A stretch of 22,189 bases of DNA from Ascoidea tarda (nom. inval.) (taxonomy: Eukaryota; Ascomycota; Saccharomycetes; Ascoideales; Ascoideaceae). The stretch covers positions 1 through 22,189 of the forward strand of contig JAKTTS010000248.1 of NCBI GenBank assembly GCA_030560485.1, given 5' to 3'. The position numbers were made by a program, and so were the translations under genes. Numbering within the stretch: the first letter of the stretch is position 1; each line of letters begins with the position of its first letter. The notes beneath the pieces were generated by a model, which was not told the origin of the DNA, made no database searches, and worked only from the letters and a program-made list of their open reading frames with translations. This document shows positions 8,797-17,730 of the stretch, in pieces.

Positions 8797-11700
8797 TTAT
8801 AGTCTTCTGCGCGACTTGAATTTCTGCTGTCTGAGACCCTTACTGATCTTGCCTTTGCCTACAAATCTTTTGTTGTTCATCCTTGTCTTTTTTTCCTCAC
8901 CGGCATCCATGTCTTCATCTCCGAGATCATTGTTGTTTCTGTTTTCCTTCTTGTACTTGAATCTGTTTCTTTGACCCCTCACAGGACCGGACTTTATGGC
9001 ATCAACATAAGCATCGATTCCACTAGGCAATGTTTGCTCTTTATCTTTGAAAGGATCATCGTCTTCACCGTCTTCATTGATCAATAATTTACCTCCCTTG
9101 ATTTTGAATTTTTCTTTTGGTGTTCTCTTACTGTTATTTGAATTCTGATTGAATTTTGGTCTAGTAGACGAGATATGGGATAGTGTCTGTTTATCCAATA
9201 AATTAAGAGGCTCGTCTTTGGATTCAAAGATATATTGCTGGTTTCTATTTTTTTTACCTTTTCTACTAATTTCTTCTTCTTCTTCATCTTCATCATCTGA
9301 CATATCTTCATCAGAATCTTCGGAATCATATATCGCTTTTTCATATCCTGACATCAACTCGACCTTTCTATTGCTGTTATTTCCATTATTACTTTCTCCA
9401 TTAACTTCTCCACTTTCTTTGTTATTCTGTTGTTTTCTTTTAGCCCTGGCTCTACTTTTTTTAATATTAACTATTAATTTCTTATCTTCTTCTGGAATAT
9501 TAGCCTCAATTACTTCGTAACCAAATTTTCTTATTAATCTTTCAACAATATGCTTGATTTTAGATTTAATATGTCCTGCATGTTGATGAGACCACTGCAT
9601 CAAATTTTTCAATAATTCTTCTAAATTATTCTCAATAATTTCTTTTGGTAATGAAACCACTTCTATTTTAACAAATCCAATGGCACTCTTGATAATCTCT
9701 TTACTTTTTGATGTCAAAAACAATTCAATAGTTTGTGCCAATTCAACTAATAAATGTTGAGGTATACTATCTTGAAATTCGTAAACCAAACATGAGATAC
9801 TTGTTATTGTCGCACTTATCATATGTTGGGAATTTGCTGCTAAACCAGCAGATACTATCTTAAAATATAGTTCCAATGATGCTTCAACATCTGGTTGATC
9901 TTGTGAAAATCCCGGAACTTTGGAATTTTGAACAGTTCCACCTTCAGACATCTTTTTACCCATTTTGATTAAAATCGAATATGACAATTCCCTTGATTTT
10001 TCATTAACATCCTTTGTCGATAAAATTGTATCTGATACGATTGATGGAATGAAAAACAAATCTTCTTTAGGTAATAAATCTAATACAACATTAATTGCAG
10101 CTAATCTAGAAGGTTTGGCTGAAATTATAACTGAATCAATAGATTCAATTAGAACCCTTTCAATATCACTAATATAATGCAAAAGAGCTAACTTACCAGT
10201 TTCGCTTTCATTTAACTTTGTGATAATTCTATATGCTCTTTTTTGAATTAATGAATCATTAAAGTTTATTGTATTGACAAAAATTGTAAATAATGAGTTA
10301 TAAGCAGATTCCGGCACATATTTAACCATTGAAACAACGAGATCTAATAGACTAACACTGGTTCTTGATGTTTCATTATTGCTTGAAAGTTTTTGTTTAT
10401 TCTGTAATAATTTAGTTTCTTCATTTAATGCGTTTTGTAATAAATTACAAGTATTGTCAAATATACTTGCTAATTCATCAGTCGATATAATTTGTAAAAA
10501 TAAATCTATAGTTTCAATGACATAACTTCTACTTTGAGATGCAGTTTGAGTATAAACATTGAATAAAACAGATAGAAAATTATTAGCCATTGTAGATAAA
10601 AATTGGATATTTTCTTTTGCATTTGAAACTGGAAAATGTTGTTGAATTAATGATTTACTACTAATTTCAATTTTAGAGTAGTTCAAATTACTATTAAGTA
10701 ATAATTTCAATGCATTACAAATCGTTAATCTTAATTCAGGGTTTGAGTATAGTAATGAGGATAAATGTTGAGTAATTTCTTTTGTAAAACTTTCTTTTAA
10801 ATCGGTGGGTAAATCACAAAATTTTGGTAATAAAGACCAAATTTGATCTATGATAGTTTCAAAAACTTTAATATTTGAAGAAGATTTATTCATGGTTGAA
10901 ATTTTATTTTTGAAAAATTCAGTTGTAGGCAAAATTTCTTTAATATAATAATTTAATTTTGAATTGAAAACGTTATCTCTTAATAAAGGTAATAACCAAG
11001 CTCGGCCTGGTTTATCGGTTGAAGAATTTGTTAAATTTAAAGGTAAGATTGATAAGACAACATCAGGACCCAATTCATGGATAGCAGTTGCAATTACGTT
11101 TTCAGTTTCTGTATTGTAGTCGAAATTTGATTGTTCTTTTGTTCTCCAATCACCGACAATTTTTAAAGGGTTCAAAAAATCTGGGTTAGATCTAAACTTG
11201 AAGCTTGATAATAGTGTTTGAAAAATTTGTAAAACTTCTTTTGTACAATGGTTATATTTAACAGATAACAAGTTATTTAATAAATCGGATAAATATGATA
11301 TAAAATCATCAACTTGTTCATAAACTTGAATCGAGTCTAAATCGTTTTTATTTGGCAATAATAGCAAATCTTGGGTTAGACAATTTGAGAGAATTGCAAT
11401 GATACCATTTGAAGCACTTATATAGATGGCAGGCAATTGAGAATTTAAGTAATTTGATAAAACTTTAATAAAGTTCGCAATTAATTTAATTAAATTTAAT
11501 GGATCAGATAGTTTTGAATAGGCAGATATACCATCGACTAAAACTTTGACCCAAGCACCAGTTAAGTGAGTATCGTTTAGTGAAGGCTTTAAATCAATTA
11601 TAATTTTTAGAATATTTTCAAGGAATTTTGAATCATTTTTAGAAGATTGAATTTGAAATAAGGTAGTGAGAACACTTAAAGAGGTTGAAACTAGATATTT

Positions 11701-12573
11701 ATCTGAATTCCCTGCAATTTCTAATAAAATGTTACATAAAGGTTGAGTTTTTGAAACCGACCAGGCATTTGCAGTTGTAATTGATGAAGTCAATTGAAGT
11801 AAATGGATCAACTCAGCAGCGTTATTGGTTATAGTGCTGTTGCCATTATTAGTATTTTGTTTATTGTTATTAGTAATGGAAGCTTTAAGATCTTTATAGT
11901 TTTGAAATTCATCAAGTATAAAATTGGTGACTGTTAAAGAAGCATAATGTGCTTTTGGAGGGTCTAATTGAGTCGACAATTTTTCAGTGAAAGTGGAGTT
12001 CTTTGGGTGAGAAGTTGATAGAATCTTATGGACAGCATCAGAGGCTCTTCTTCTGACTTTTGGTCTATCGTCCAAACCGAGATTTAGTAGAGACAACAAA
12101 CCCTTTTTAACAGAGGGATTGGTTTTCCAAGAATTTAAATCCTGAGCTAAGATTAATGTCTCTAAGCAACCGATTGAAGATTTCAAAATGGGAGCTTCAT
12201 TTCCAGAGTTGATTAAAACGTGGATTAACTTTTTGAATATGTCATTGAATTTGAGTTTTAGTAGATTTTTTGGTGTGAAAGGTAGTATCAAATCCAAAAA
12301 ATAACTGGAAGCAATGGCCAAATCCTGATCAATTACTTGATCATCTTTGAAGGCCTGTAATAATAGAGCTAGGAAACTAACAAAGTAAGCAACAGGGTTT
12401 CTTGAATTTTTCTGTTCATCAATGTTGTCTTCGACGACTGATAAAATCAAAGCTAGCTTTCTTTGGTTTTCCTGGGAGGAGGATTGATTTGCTCGTATTC
12501 TGTCCAATTTAATTTGCAAATCAAGCTCGTTTTCTAGTTTGTCATTTTCGATTTCCAGAGCCATAGAAGTCAT
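8797..12573 (-). CDS. RRP12: Ribosomal RNA-processing protein Rrp12 (HEAT repeats)
   Basis: The frame runs from ATG (12571-12573; a second ATG is at codon 4) to TAA, 1258 residues, close to the 1228 of S. cerevisiae Rrp12. Rrp12 is a karyopherin-like HEAT-repeat protein needed for export and maturation of both ribosomal subunits, moving between nucleolus and cytoplasm. Alpha-helical HEAT-type repeats fill most of residues 60-1030. The family's NUC173 signature is visible at about 498-530 (LGPDVVLSILPLNL, then GRAWLLPLLRDNV). The C-terminal fifth is disordered: a Lys/Arg patch (KKSRARAKRKQQ), an acidic run (DSEDSDEDMSDDEDEEEEE) near residue 1090, and a basic tail (KGLRQQKFKSRRRL), all typical of nucleolar Rrp12. 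Short Asn runs (about 235-250) are local expansions. The upstream region has an RRPE-like box. Confidence 0.97.
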   Translation of the reverse strand: MTSMALEIENDKLENELDLQIKLDRIRANQSSSQENQRKLALILSVVEDNIDEQKNSRNPVAYFVSFLALLLQAFKDDQVIDQDLAIASSYFLDLILPFTPKNLLKLKFNDIFKKLIHVLINSGNEAPILKSSIGCLETLILAQDLNSWKTNPSVKKGLLSLLNLGLDDRPKVRRRASDAVHKILSTSHPKNSTFTEKLSTQLDPPKAHYASLTVTNFILDEFQNYKDLKASITNNNKQNTNNGNSTITNNAAELIHLLQLTSSITTANAWSVSKTQPLCNILLEIAGNSDKYLVSTSLSVLTTLFQIQSSKNDSKFLENILKIIIDLKPSLNDTHLTGAWVKVLVDGISAYSKLSDPLNLIKLIANFIKVLSNYLNSQLPAIYISASNGIIAILSNCLTQDLLLLPNKNDLDSIQVYEQVDDFISYLSDLLNNLLSVKYNHCTKEVLQIFQTLLSSFKFRSNPDFLNPLKIVGDWRTKEQSNFDYNTETENVIATAIHELGPDVVLSILPLNLTNSSTDKPGRAWLLPLLRDNVFNSKLNYYIKEILPTTEFFKNKISTMNKSSSNIKVFETIIDQIWSLLPKFCDLPTDLKESFTKEITQHLSSLLYSNPELRLTICNALKLLLNSNLNYSKIEISSKSLIQQHFPVSNAKENIQFLSTMANNFLSVLFNVYTQTASQSRSYVIETIDLFLQIISTDELASIFDNTCNLLQNALNEETKLLQNKQKLSSNNETSRTSVSLLDLVVSMVKYVPESAYNSLFTIFVNTINFNDSLIQKRAYRIITKLNESETGKLALLHYISDIERVLIESIDSVIISAKPSRLAAINVVLDLLPKEDLFFIPSIVSDTILSTKDVNEKSRELSYSILIKMGKKMSEGGTVQNSKVPGFSQDQPDVEASLELYFKIVSAGLAANSQHMISATITSISCLVYEFQDSIPQHLLVELAQTIELFLTSKSKEIIKSAIGFVKIEVVSLPKEIIENNLEELLKNLMQWSHQHAGHIKSKIKHIVERLIRKFGYEVIEANIPEEDKKLIVNIKKSRARAKRKQQNNKESGEVNGESNNGNNSNRKVELMSGYEKAIYDSEDSDEDMSDDEDEEEEEISRKGKKNRNQQYIFESKDEPLNLLDKQTLSHISSTRPKFNQNSNNSKRTPKEKFKIKGGKLLINEDGEDDDPFKDKEQTLPSGIDAYVDAIKSGPVRGQRNRFKYKKENRNNNDLGDEDMDAGEEKKTRMNNKRFVGKGKISKGLRQQKFKSRRRL

Positions 12574-13250
12574 AGTGGCATGGAGTCCTAGGGATTGAGA
12601 TTGGTGGTGTATTTATGATCTGTTTCTAGAAAATCCAATTGTAAACAACTTTTTTTAAAAAATATCACATCAACAGAAAAAACGAAAAAAAAAAATTTTC
12701 AGTGAAAAGTCCACCAAAGAGGATCTAATCCAAAGACCCAGAACTGCAAACATTCACGGGTGCTTATATAATTGGTTTGGATACTCTGCTTTATAATGGA
12801 TTAGTCACTCAGCGCGTCTTCGACGGAGGTGAGGAGGATTTTCGTTGGGGTTTGCGAGATAACCTTTAGGTGGTTCAGAAAATGTCTTCAAATATTATTT
12901 GGGAATTCCACGCAGGCTCTCAACAAACAAATAATTATCTAAAACAAACTCAAAGCCAGGAGCAAAACAACAAATCCAGTGAAAACTCCTCTTTTGGGGT
13001 GTTTTTGCAGAAAACAAAAGCAGATCACGACCCACGATACAATACAGTTTCCAGGTGTCAATAGCGTGACACTGTTGGTGCAATGCTGTTTAGCTGATAT
13101 ATGGCACGACCTGGTTTTCATGGGGTTTTCATAGTGAATTGCTGTGTTTTTGCTGTTTTTGCAGCGTCGTTGGAGCGTCTTTGTAGTGTTTGGGCTACTT
13201 GGACTGCTGTTTTGGTTATGTAACCATCAAATTACCAAATAAGGTATTGG
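12574..13250 (-). promoter_or_regulatory. RRP12: RRP12 upstream region, TATA and RRPE-like box, GC-rich island
   Basis: This is the promoter side of RRP12. A canonical TATATAAG lies on the minus strand at 12763-12770, 190 bases from the ATG. AAAAATTTTC (12691-12700), 118 bases from the ATG, matches the core of the ribosome-biogenesis element RRPE, which fits RRP12's role; I found no PAC (GATGAG) box. About 12740-13215 is GC-richer than the DNA on both sides and contains GCGCGTCT (12812-12819) and a GTGTCA/TGACAC hairpin (13055-13060 with 13067-13072). A 60-codon ATG frame on the plus strand (12882-13064) crosses this stretch; it is discussed as a finding. Confidence 0.5.
12691..12701. promoter_or_regulatory. 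RRPE-like ribosome-biogenesis element
   Basis: AAAAATTTTCA matches the core of the RRPE element (AAAAATTTT, bound by Stb3 in S. cerevisiae), about 118 bases upstream of RRP12, a ribosome-assembly gene. The flanking A run makes a chance match possible. Confidence 0.45.
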
Positions 13251-14446
13251 ATTTAACATTATTTTGCAAACGATTTCATTTTAGATAATTCTAATTTCTT
13301 TAAATTTAATTTTTAATTTTTAATTTATGATTTTTGATTTTTTGTTTTTTGTCTTTTTTAGATTCAAAAACTAAATTAAAGTAAATTATTATTACATACA
13401 TAAGTTTTGCTTTTTATTTAATATAAATAATTAACAAGACAATTAAGATTAAAATTATCCAACTTAACCATCTTTGACACCTTTTAATCTGGCAGATAAT
13501 TCATCTAAGTCAAACTTATTAATTTTGTTTAAGCTTTATTTTATATCAAACATTAAGTTTCAAGATCCAGCTTCAGTCAATATCCAAGATGAAAAAAACG
13601 AAAAATAACCATCAAAATACATCAAAAGCAGTTTTAAACTGCTGATTCTACAGAGCTGATTAGACCCTTAACTAGCGCTTAGAATAAAACGATAAACTGT
13701 TGATTAAATTTGACGAAAGTAGAGAACAGGAAAAACAATGAAAAGAAAGAGGAAGATGGGAGATTAATATTAAGAATGAGAATAAAAACTATGTACTGAA
13801 AAGAAAGTCTTTTTTTGTTGTTTTTCTGTTGTTTTTTTTTCGGTCTTTTTATGATAAAACCAAAAATTACTGTTCAACTATAACGTAGTAATAACATAAA
13901 ACAAAAATGATAGTAAACAATAGTTGAAAAATAGAAAATTAACTGAGGTCATAAAACTGTAATCATTAATAATTGATCTAAAAAGGAAAGATTGAAAACC
14001 AAAAATATCTGATTTTTTAAACATTGTTCAAATATTTTGATGGTTTTCTTGAAAGGATTTTTTGTTTGTTTTCAATATATATATTTTTTCCATTTTTTTT
14101 TAATTCTGACTGAAAATTATTCAAGTGTCTTATTAATTTTGGAAGTAAACAAACAACCCGAGATTAAAGGAAAAAGTTATAAAAAAGGATATCAAAAACA
14201 AAAACAAAAAAAGAATAATTTTATATAATAAAAAAGAAAAAGAAAATTAAACAATTGAAACTAGAAACCAGTAATACTAAAAATTAAATTACATATAAAA
14301 TTAAAACAAGATCAAGAGAAAAAGTATAAGTTTAAAAAATTGAGTAGAGTAGGAACAAAAAAAATAAAGAAACAAAAGCTTAAAAATAAAGTTGGTAAAA
14401 AATGAGTGAGAAAAAAGTTTAATCTTTAAGACCAAAAAAAAATAAA
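13251..14446. other. Long AT-rich stretch downstream of the WOPR gene
   Basis: About 1.2 kb without a convincing gene, very rich in A and T, with long T- and A-runs. The part next to the stop codon (14200-14446) is probably the 3' untranslated region and terminator of the WOPR gene. The only coding-like patch is 13464-13535, listed separately. An open frame of 63 codons at 14037-14228 (+) is low-complexity and Lys-rich and is not called. Confidence 0.5.
13464..13535 (-). other. Isolated 23-codon coding-like piece resembling an ESCRT-III C-terminus
   Basis: Between two in-frame TAA codons the minus strand encodes 23 residues ending KFDLDELSARLKGVKDG before the stop. The end of this peptide fits the MIT-interacting motif 1 found at the C-terminus of ESCRT-III proteins of the Did2/CHMP1 and Ist1 kinds (LxxRLxxLK; human CHMP1B and IST1 end in DELS- or DDLS-type motifs). 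The local codons (GCC, GGT, GTC) contrast with the A/T-rich surroundings. No ATG, no further coding sequence and no clear splice site were found upstream, so it may be a relic, a last exon or chance. Confidence 0.25.
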
Positions 14447-16264
14447 TTAATGAGGAGGATATAAAACATTTGAATAGTTTGGATTCATAAATTGTTGATT
14501 TGAACCATCATCTAAAGAAATACTTGGATTAGAATTGCCATTTGGAGAACCAGAAGAATTAGCAGAATTTGATTGGTTTGGATTGTTAACTACATTTTGC
14601 TGTTGTTGTGGTTGTTGTTGAGGTTGTTGTTGTTGAGGTTGAATCTGTTGAGATGGGTAGTATCTATTTTGAAATTGGGGTTGAGAATATTGAGTTGGTT
14701 TATTATAATAGGGAGAGTTTTGTTGAGTTTGTTGTTGTTGAGCTTGTTGAGCTTGTTGTTGAGTTGTATAATAACCAGCAGCATTAGTTGGTAAGGAGTA
14801 GAAATTAGGGGGATTTGAGGCGGTTGTGCCAGATTTCATTGATAAAGGAGAATCAACTTTATTATATTCTTGTTTAATTTGGTTTGAATTTTGAGTTTGG
14901 ATAGCAGGAGAACCAAAGTTATTAAAGTTATTTTGATTATTTTGGTTTGAGTTGGTGCTATCATTTGAAGCAGATTGAGGTTGTTGTTGTTGCTGTTGTT
15001 GTTGTTGTTGAGGGTTTTGACCATAATATCTGGCGCTATTTAGATATTGTTGAGGAGGAAATTGGTTTGCATACAAAGGCATAATGGATTGAGGATTTTG
15101 GGATTGAGCTGAAGAATCGGCAGATTGTTGTTGTTGTTGCAGTTGGACCAGGGCTTGCTGTTGAGCTTGTTGCTGTTGTTGAGGAGGCAACGGCATATGA
15201 TGGGGTAAAGGAGGGGGTAAAGAGAAAGAAGCGTTGTGGAAGCTGGCAGCAGTGACCATGTTTGTTGGGTTTTGATAAGGCAAGACTTGTTGAGGGATCA
15301 TGTTGTATTGAGCAGCATTGATGGCGTTTGCAGCGTTAATAGAAACTGGATTGTTTGGGTTGTTGTTTGGATTTGCTAAACCCATTGATAATGATGCTGG
15401 GTTGTTGTGATCCAAGTAATAAAAAGCTTCATCTTCAATTGGAATTTTACCACCGAGGGAAGATTCTTTGACAGCATTCCACAATTCAGGAGATAGTTGT
15501 AAAACCTTTAATTTTGGGTCATCAGAAGGTCTTGTCAATTTACCAGCGGTGACGTCTTCAGCAGAATAATAGGAAACCAAATGGATTGTTTCTGAAGTTG
15601 ATGGAGCAGTTTCAGGTCTACCTTGGTAAGGTACTGGAGAAGGGTGGGAGATGGTTAGAGATAGAGTTTTCTTGATTAGACCATGTTCTTTAAAAGCATA
15701 AGATGCAACCAAAGAGCCGACTAGAGATCTGTTGGGGACTTCAGGTGGATTTGATGAGGACCAAGAATTAGCTGGAGGGTTGTTGATATTACTAGAAGAA
15801 GTGGATGTAGCAGTGGATGGTGAGCTGTTGTTATTTGGATTGTTTGTGTTTGTGTTTTGGTTATTATTTTGGTTATTGTTGTTGGATGTGTTGTTATTGC
15901 TGGCATTTGTATTGTTGATTTGAGGAGAAGAGTTGACAGAAGATTTTCTTCTCTTTTTTTTATCAATTTTTTTAGAATCTTTGTCAGTCAAGGCTTGACG
16001 ATCTAGTTCTCTATAGATTAAGAAGCGCCCTAAGATTCTTGAGGGAGACCAGGCAACACCGTCAGTCCATCTTTTTATGCCACTTCTTTCTTCGATGAAT
16101 ATGAAGACGTTGCCAGATTGGATTAAAGAAGATCTTTCACGATCATGAGGTCTTCTTGGAACAGTGCTCAAGTTGCCATTGAGAGTAGCCTGGATGATGA
16201 GTAAAGCATCTTTAGTTGAGCCAACGTAGCCGATATAGGTTGGAGAAATTCTTGTTGCAGACAT
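14447..16264 (-). CDS. WOR1: WOPR-box transcriptional regulator (Wor1/Mit1/Ryp1 family)
   Basis: ATG is at 16262-16264 and the stop is TAA; 605 residues. The WOPR DNA-binding domain comes in two parts. WOPRa spans about 6-90 and includes RRPHDRERS (37-45) and SGIKRWTDGVAWSPSRILGR followed by FLIYRELD. WOPRb spans about 179-286 (NRSLVGSLVASYAFKEHGLI through PIEDEAFYYLDH). They are joined by a basic KKKRRKSS patch (102-109) and an Asn/Ser linker. Thr67 in KRWTD sits at the same position as the PKA-type site described in Candida albicans Wor1. The rest (290-605) is Gln/Asn/Pro-rich and prion-like, with uninterrupted Gln runs near 360-385 and 420-430. Family members are master regulators of white-opaque switching, filamentous growth or dimorphism. 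Noncoding DNA of kilobase size on both sides suits a heavily regulated switch gene. Paralogy (Mit1 versus a second WOPR protein) is not settled here. Confidence 0.93.
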   Translation of the reverse strand: MSATRISPTYIGYVGSTKDALLIIQATLNGNLSTVPRRPHDRERSSLIQSGNVFIFIEERSGIKRWTDGVAWSPSRILGRFLIYRELDRQALTDKDSKKIDKKKRRKSSVNSSPQINNTNASNNNTSNNNNQNNNQNTNTNNPNNNSSPSTATSTSSSNINNPPANSWSSSNPPEVPNRSLVGSLVASYAFKEHGLIKKTLSLTISHPSPVPYQGRPETAPSTSETIHLVSYYSAEDVTAGKLTRPSDDPKLKVLQLSPELWNAVKESSLGGKIPIEDEAFYYLDHNNPASLSMGLANPNNNPNNPVSINAANAINAAQYNMIPQQVLPYQNPTNMVTAASFHNASFSLPPPLPHHMPLPPQQQQQAQQQALVQLQQQQQSADSSAQSQNPQSIMPLYANQFPPQQYLNSARYYGQNPQQQQQQQQQQPQSASNDSTNSNQNNQNNFNNFGSPAIQTQNSNQIKQEYNKVDSPLSMKSGTTASNPPNFYSLPTNAAGYYTTQQQAQQAQQQQTQQNSPYYNKPTQYSQPQFQNRYYPSQQIQPQQQQPQQQPQQQQNVVNNPNQSNSANSSGSPNGNSNPSISLDDGSNQQFMNPNYSNVLYPPH

Positions 16265-17100
16265 TATTAGGAATTAGTATTGAGATGTGGATAATGTAGA
16301 AAAACAAAATGAAATAGGATATAGGATATAGAAAATAGAGATGATTGATTCACAAAGCTTTTTTTAGCAAGAAAATAAAGACAAAGATAAAAAGAAACAG
16401 ATAGTTAAATAAAACCCAAAAATATAGAGATATTAGAGGTGATAATTCTAGATTTGAATAAATAGAATTAGAATTTAAAGTGAAATGGAGGCAAATTTGA
16501 TTAATTGATAATTGTGGTTATTTATATGATTTAAATTAGAAGACTAATTGGAAAAGAGAAAGACATAAAATTTAAAGCCAAAAGAGCAACAATTAAAGGA
16601 TTTGAGGAAAAAAACCCAAAAAAAAAGGAAATAAAAAGGAAAAATAGCAGATTATGATATATGAGGTGATATATGAAGAGGAAATATCTAGTAATTAATA
16701 ATCAAATATTATAATCAAGTAATTGAATAAGGTGAGTTGAGAGAGTAGAATGTGGATGATTAAAGAGCAAGTCAAAAAAAAAGTAAAAGTAAAAGTAAAA
16801 GTAAAAGTAAAAGAGAACTAAGGAAGTGGTGGAAGGGGAAAAAGAAGATCAAAATAAAATTAGGAGAAAATAAAATTCAAATAAAATTCAGATTAAATTA
16901 AAATAAAATAAAATAAAATAAAATTAAAAGATTAAAATCAAAAAAAAAAGGATTAAAAGCTGCTTATAAGTGAAAAGAATTGGAAATGAATTGGAAATGA
17001 ATTGAAGCAAAAGAAAGAAAAAAAGTCAGGAAACTTTGAGTTTAGAAAAAAAAAGTTCAAAACTGTTTTCGTTATTAAAAAATACTGTAGAAATATTTGA
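16265..17100 (-). promoter_or_regulatory. WOPR-gene proximal upstream region
   Basis: About 840 purine-rich (plus strand), AT-rich bases directly upstream of the WOPR ATG. A TATA-like TATAAATA on the minus strand (16519-16526) lies about 255 bases upstream of the ATG. The segment contains several simple repeats (listed separately). WOR1-type genes are known for very long 5' leaders, so part of this may be transcribed. No open frame is supported. Confidence 0.5.
16783..17004. repeat. Cluster of simple repeats upstream of the WOPR gene
   Basis: Three short tandem arrays: GTAAAA five times (16783-16812), AAAAT about five times (16900-16924) and the 11-base unit GAATTGGAAAT two and a half times (16977-17004). 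Typical slippage repeats; they suggest a length-variable region. Confidence 0.85.
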
Positions 17101-17131
17101 TTTGGCTAAAAAAATAAACGCTAAAGACTAA

Positions 17132-17730
17132 ATGAGCCCAGCCCAAAATTATCGCTTTCACGAATCGACTCACTTGCTGTGCGCGCGTCTACTTCAAATT
17201 GCGGTGGGGCGCCGACAGCATTGCAGCGTGCTTGTTCCAGCGCAAGCCCACGATTTGGCTGAGGCGGCCAGGTGGTTGGGGCAAGCACGCTGAAGAGGAG
17301 CCGGTCCAGAATGCAGTGCAGATCTGTAGAGGAGCAGACGGTATGGTTGCACACGGATGCACAAGCAGTCGCTCCGTCAACGGGGTACCGTTTGAGAGAG
17401 GGGCAGGAGCGGACGGAGGAAAATAGCGCAGACGAAATGCAGCAGAGTGTCCCATTTGCGGAGTGCCCTATTTTTTGAGGCGCCAGTGCATCCGAGCGGT
17501 GGGCGAGCGGTGTCTTGCCAATTGCTGTTTCTGTGCGGATGGTGGATTAAATAAGACGAGAGTTGGCGTTGCACAGAACGAAGAAAGCAAGCATGTTGTC
17601 GGGCAGAACCTAGTGGAAGCCGGTGGAAGTTTGTGGTTGAGTCCAGCGGGAGTATGACATGCTTTCTCGACCCCAGAGGCAGATCATAGGCAGACACAGC
17701 GTGTGAGCAGCGTGCAACAAGCGTGCAAGC
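17132..17730. other. GC-rich island upstream of the WOPR gene; structured-RNA candidate
   Basis: About 600 bases far GC-richer than the DNA on either side. 17224-17241 can pair with 17275-17292 in an unbroken 18-pair stem: 11 perfect Watson-Crick pairs, then seven more including three G-T pairs. Possible longer-range pairings enclose it (17171-17181 with 17438-17449, one bulge; 17186-17190 with 17430-17434). A TTTTTT at 17471-17476 could stop RNA polymerase III on the plus strand. Open frames of up to 138 codons occur on both strands, but their codons are unlike the genes of this window and their proteins look random (Cys, His, Arg, Pro-rich). It may be a distal regulatory block, a noncoding RNA, or both. 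Confidence 0.4.

Noticed and set aside
13468-13605. 46-codon plus-strand frame (ending NIQDEKNEK) overlapping the MIM1-like piece
   Set aside because: No ATG; it overlaps the minus-strand piece, which has the better motif match.
14590-15966. Several Leu- or Asn-rich frames on both strands within the WOPR gene
   Set aside because: They are shadows of the Gln/Asn repeats in other frames.
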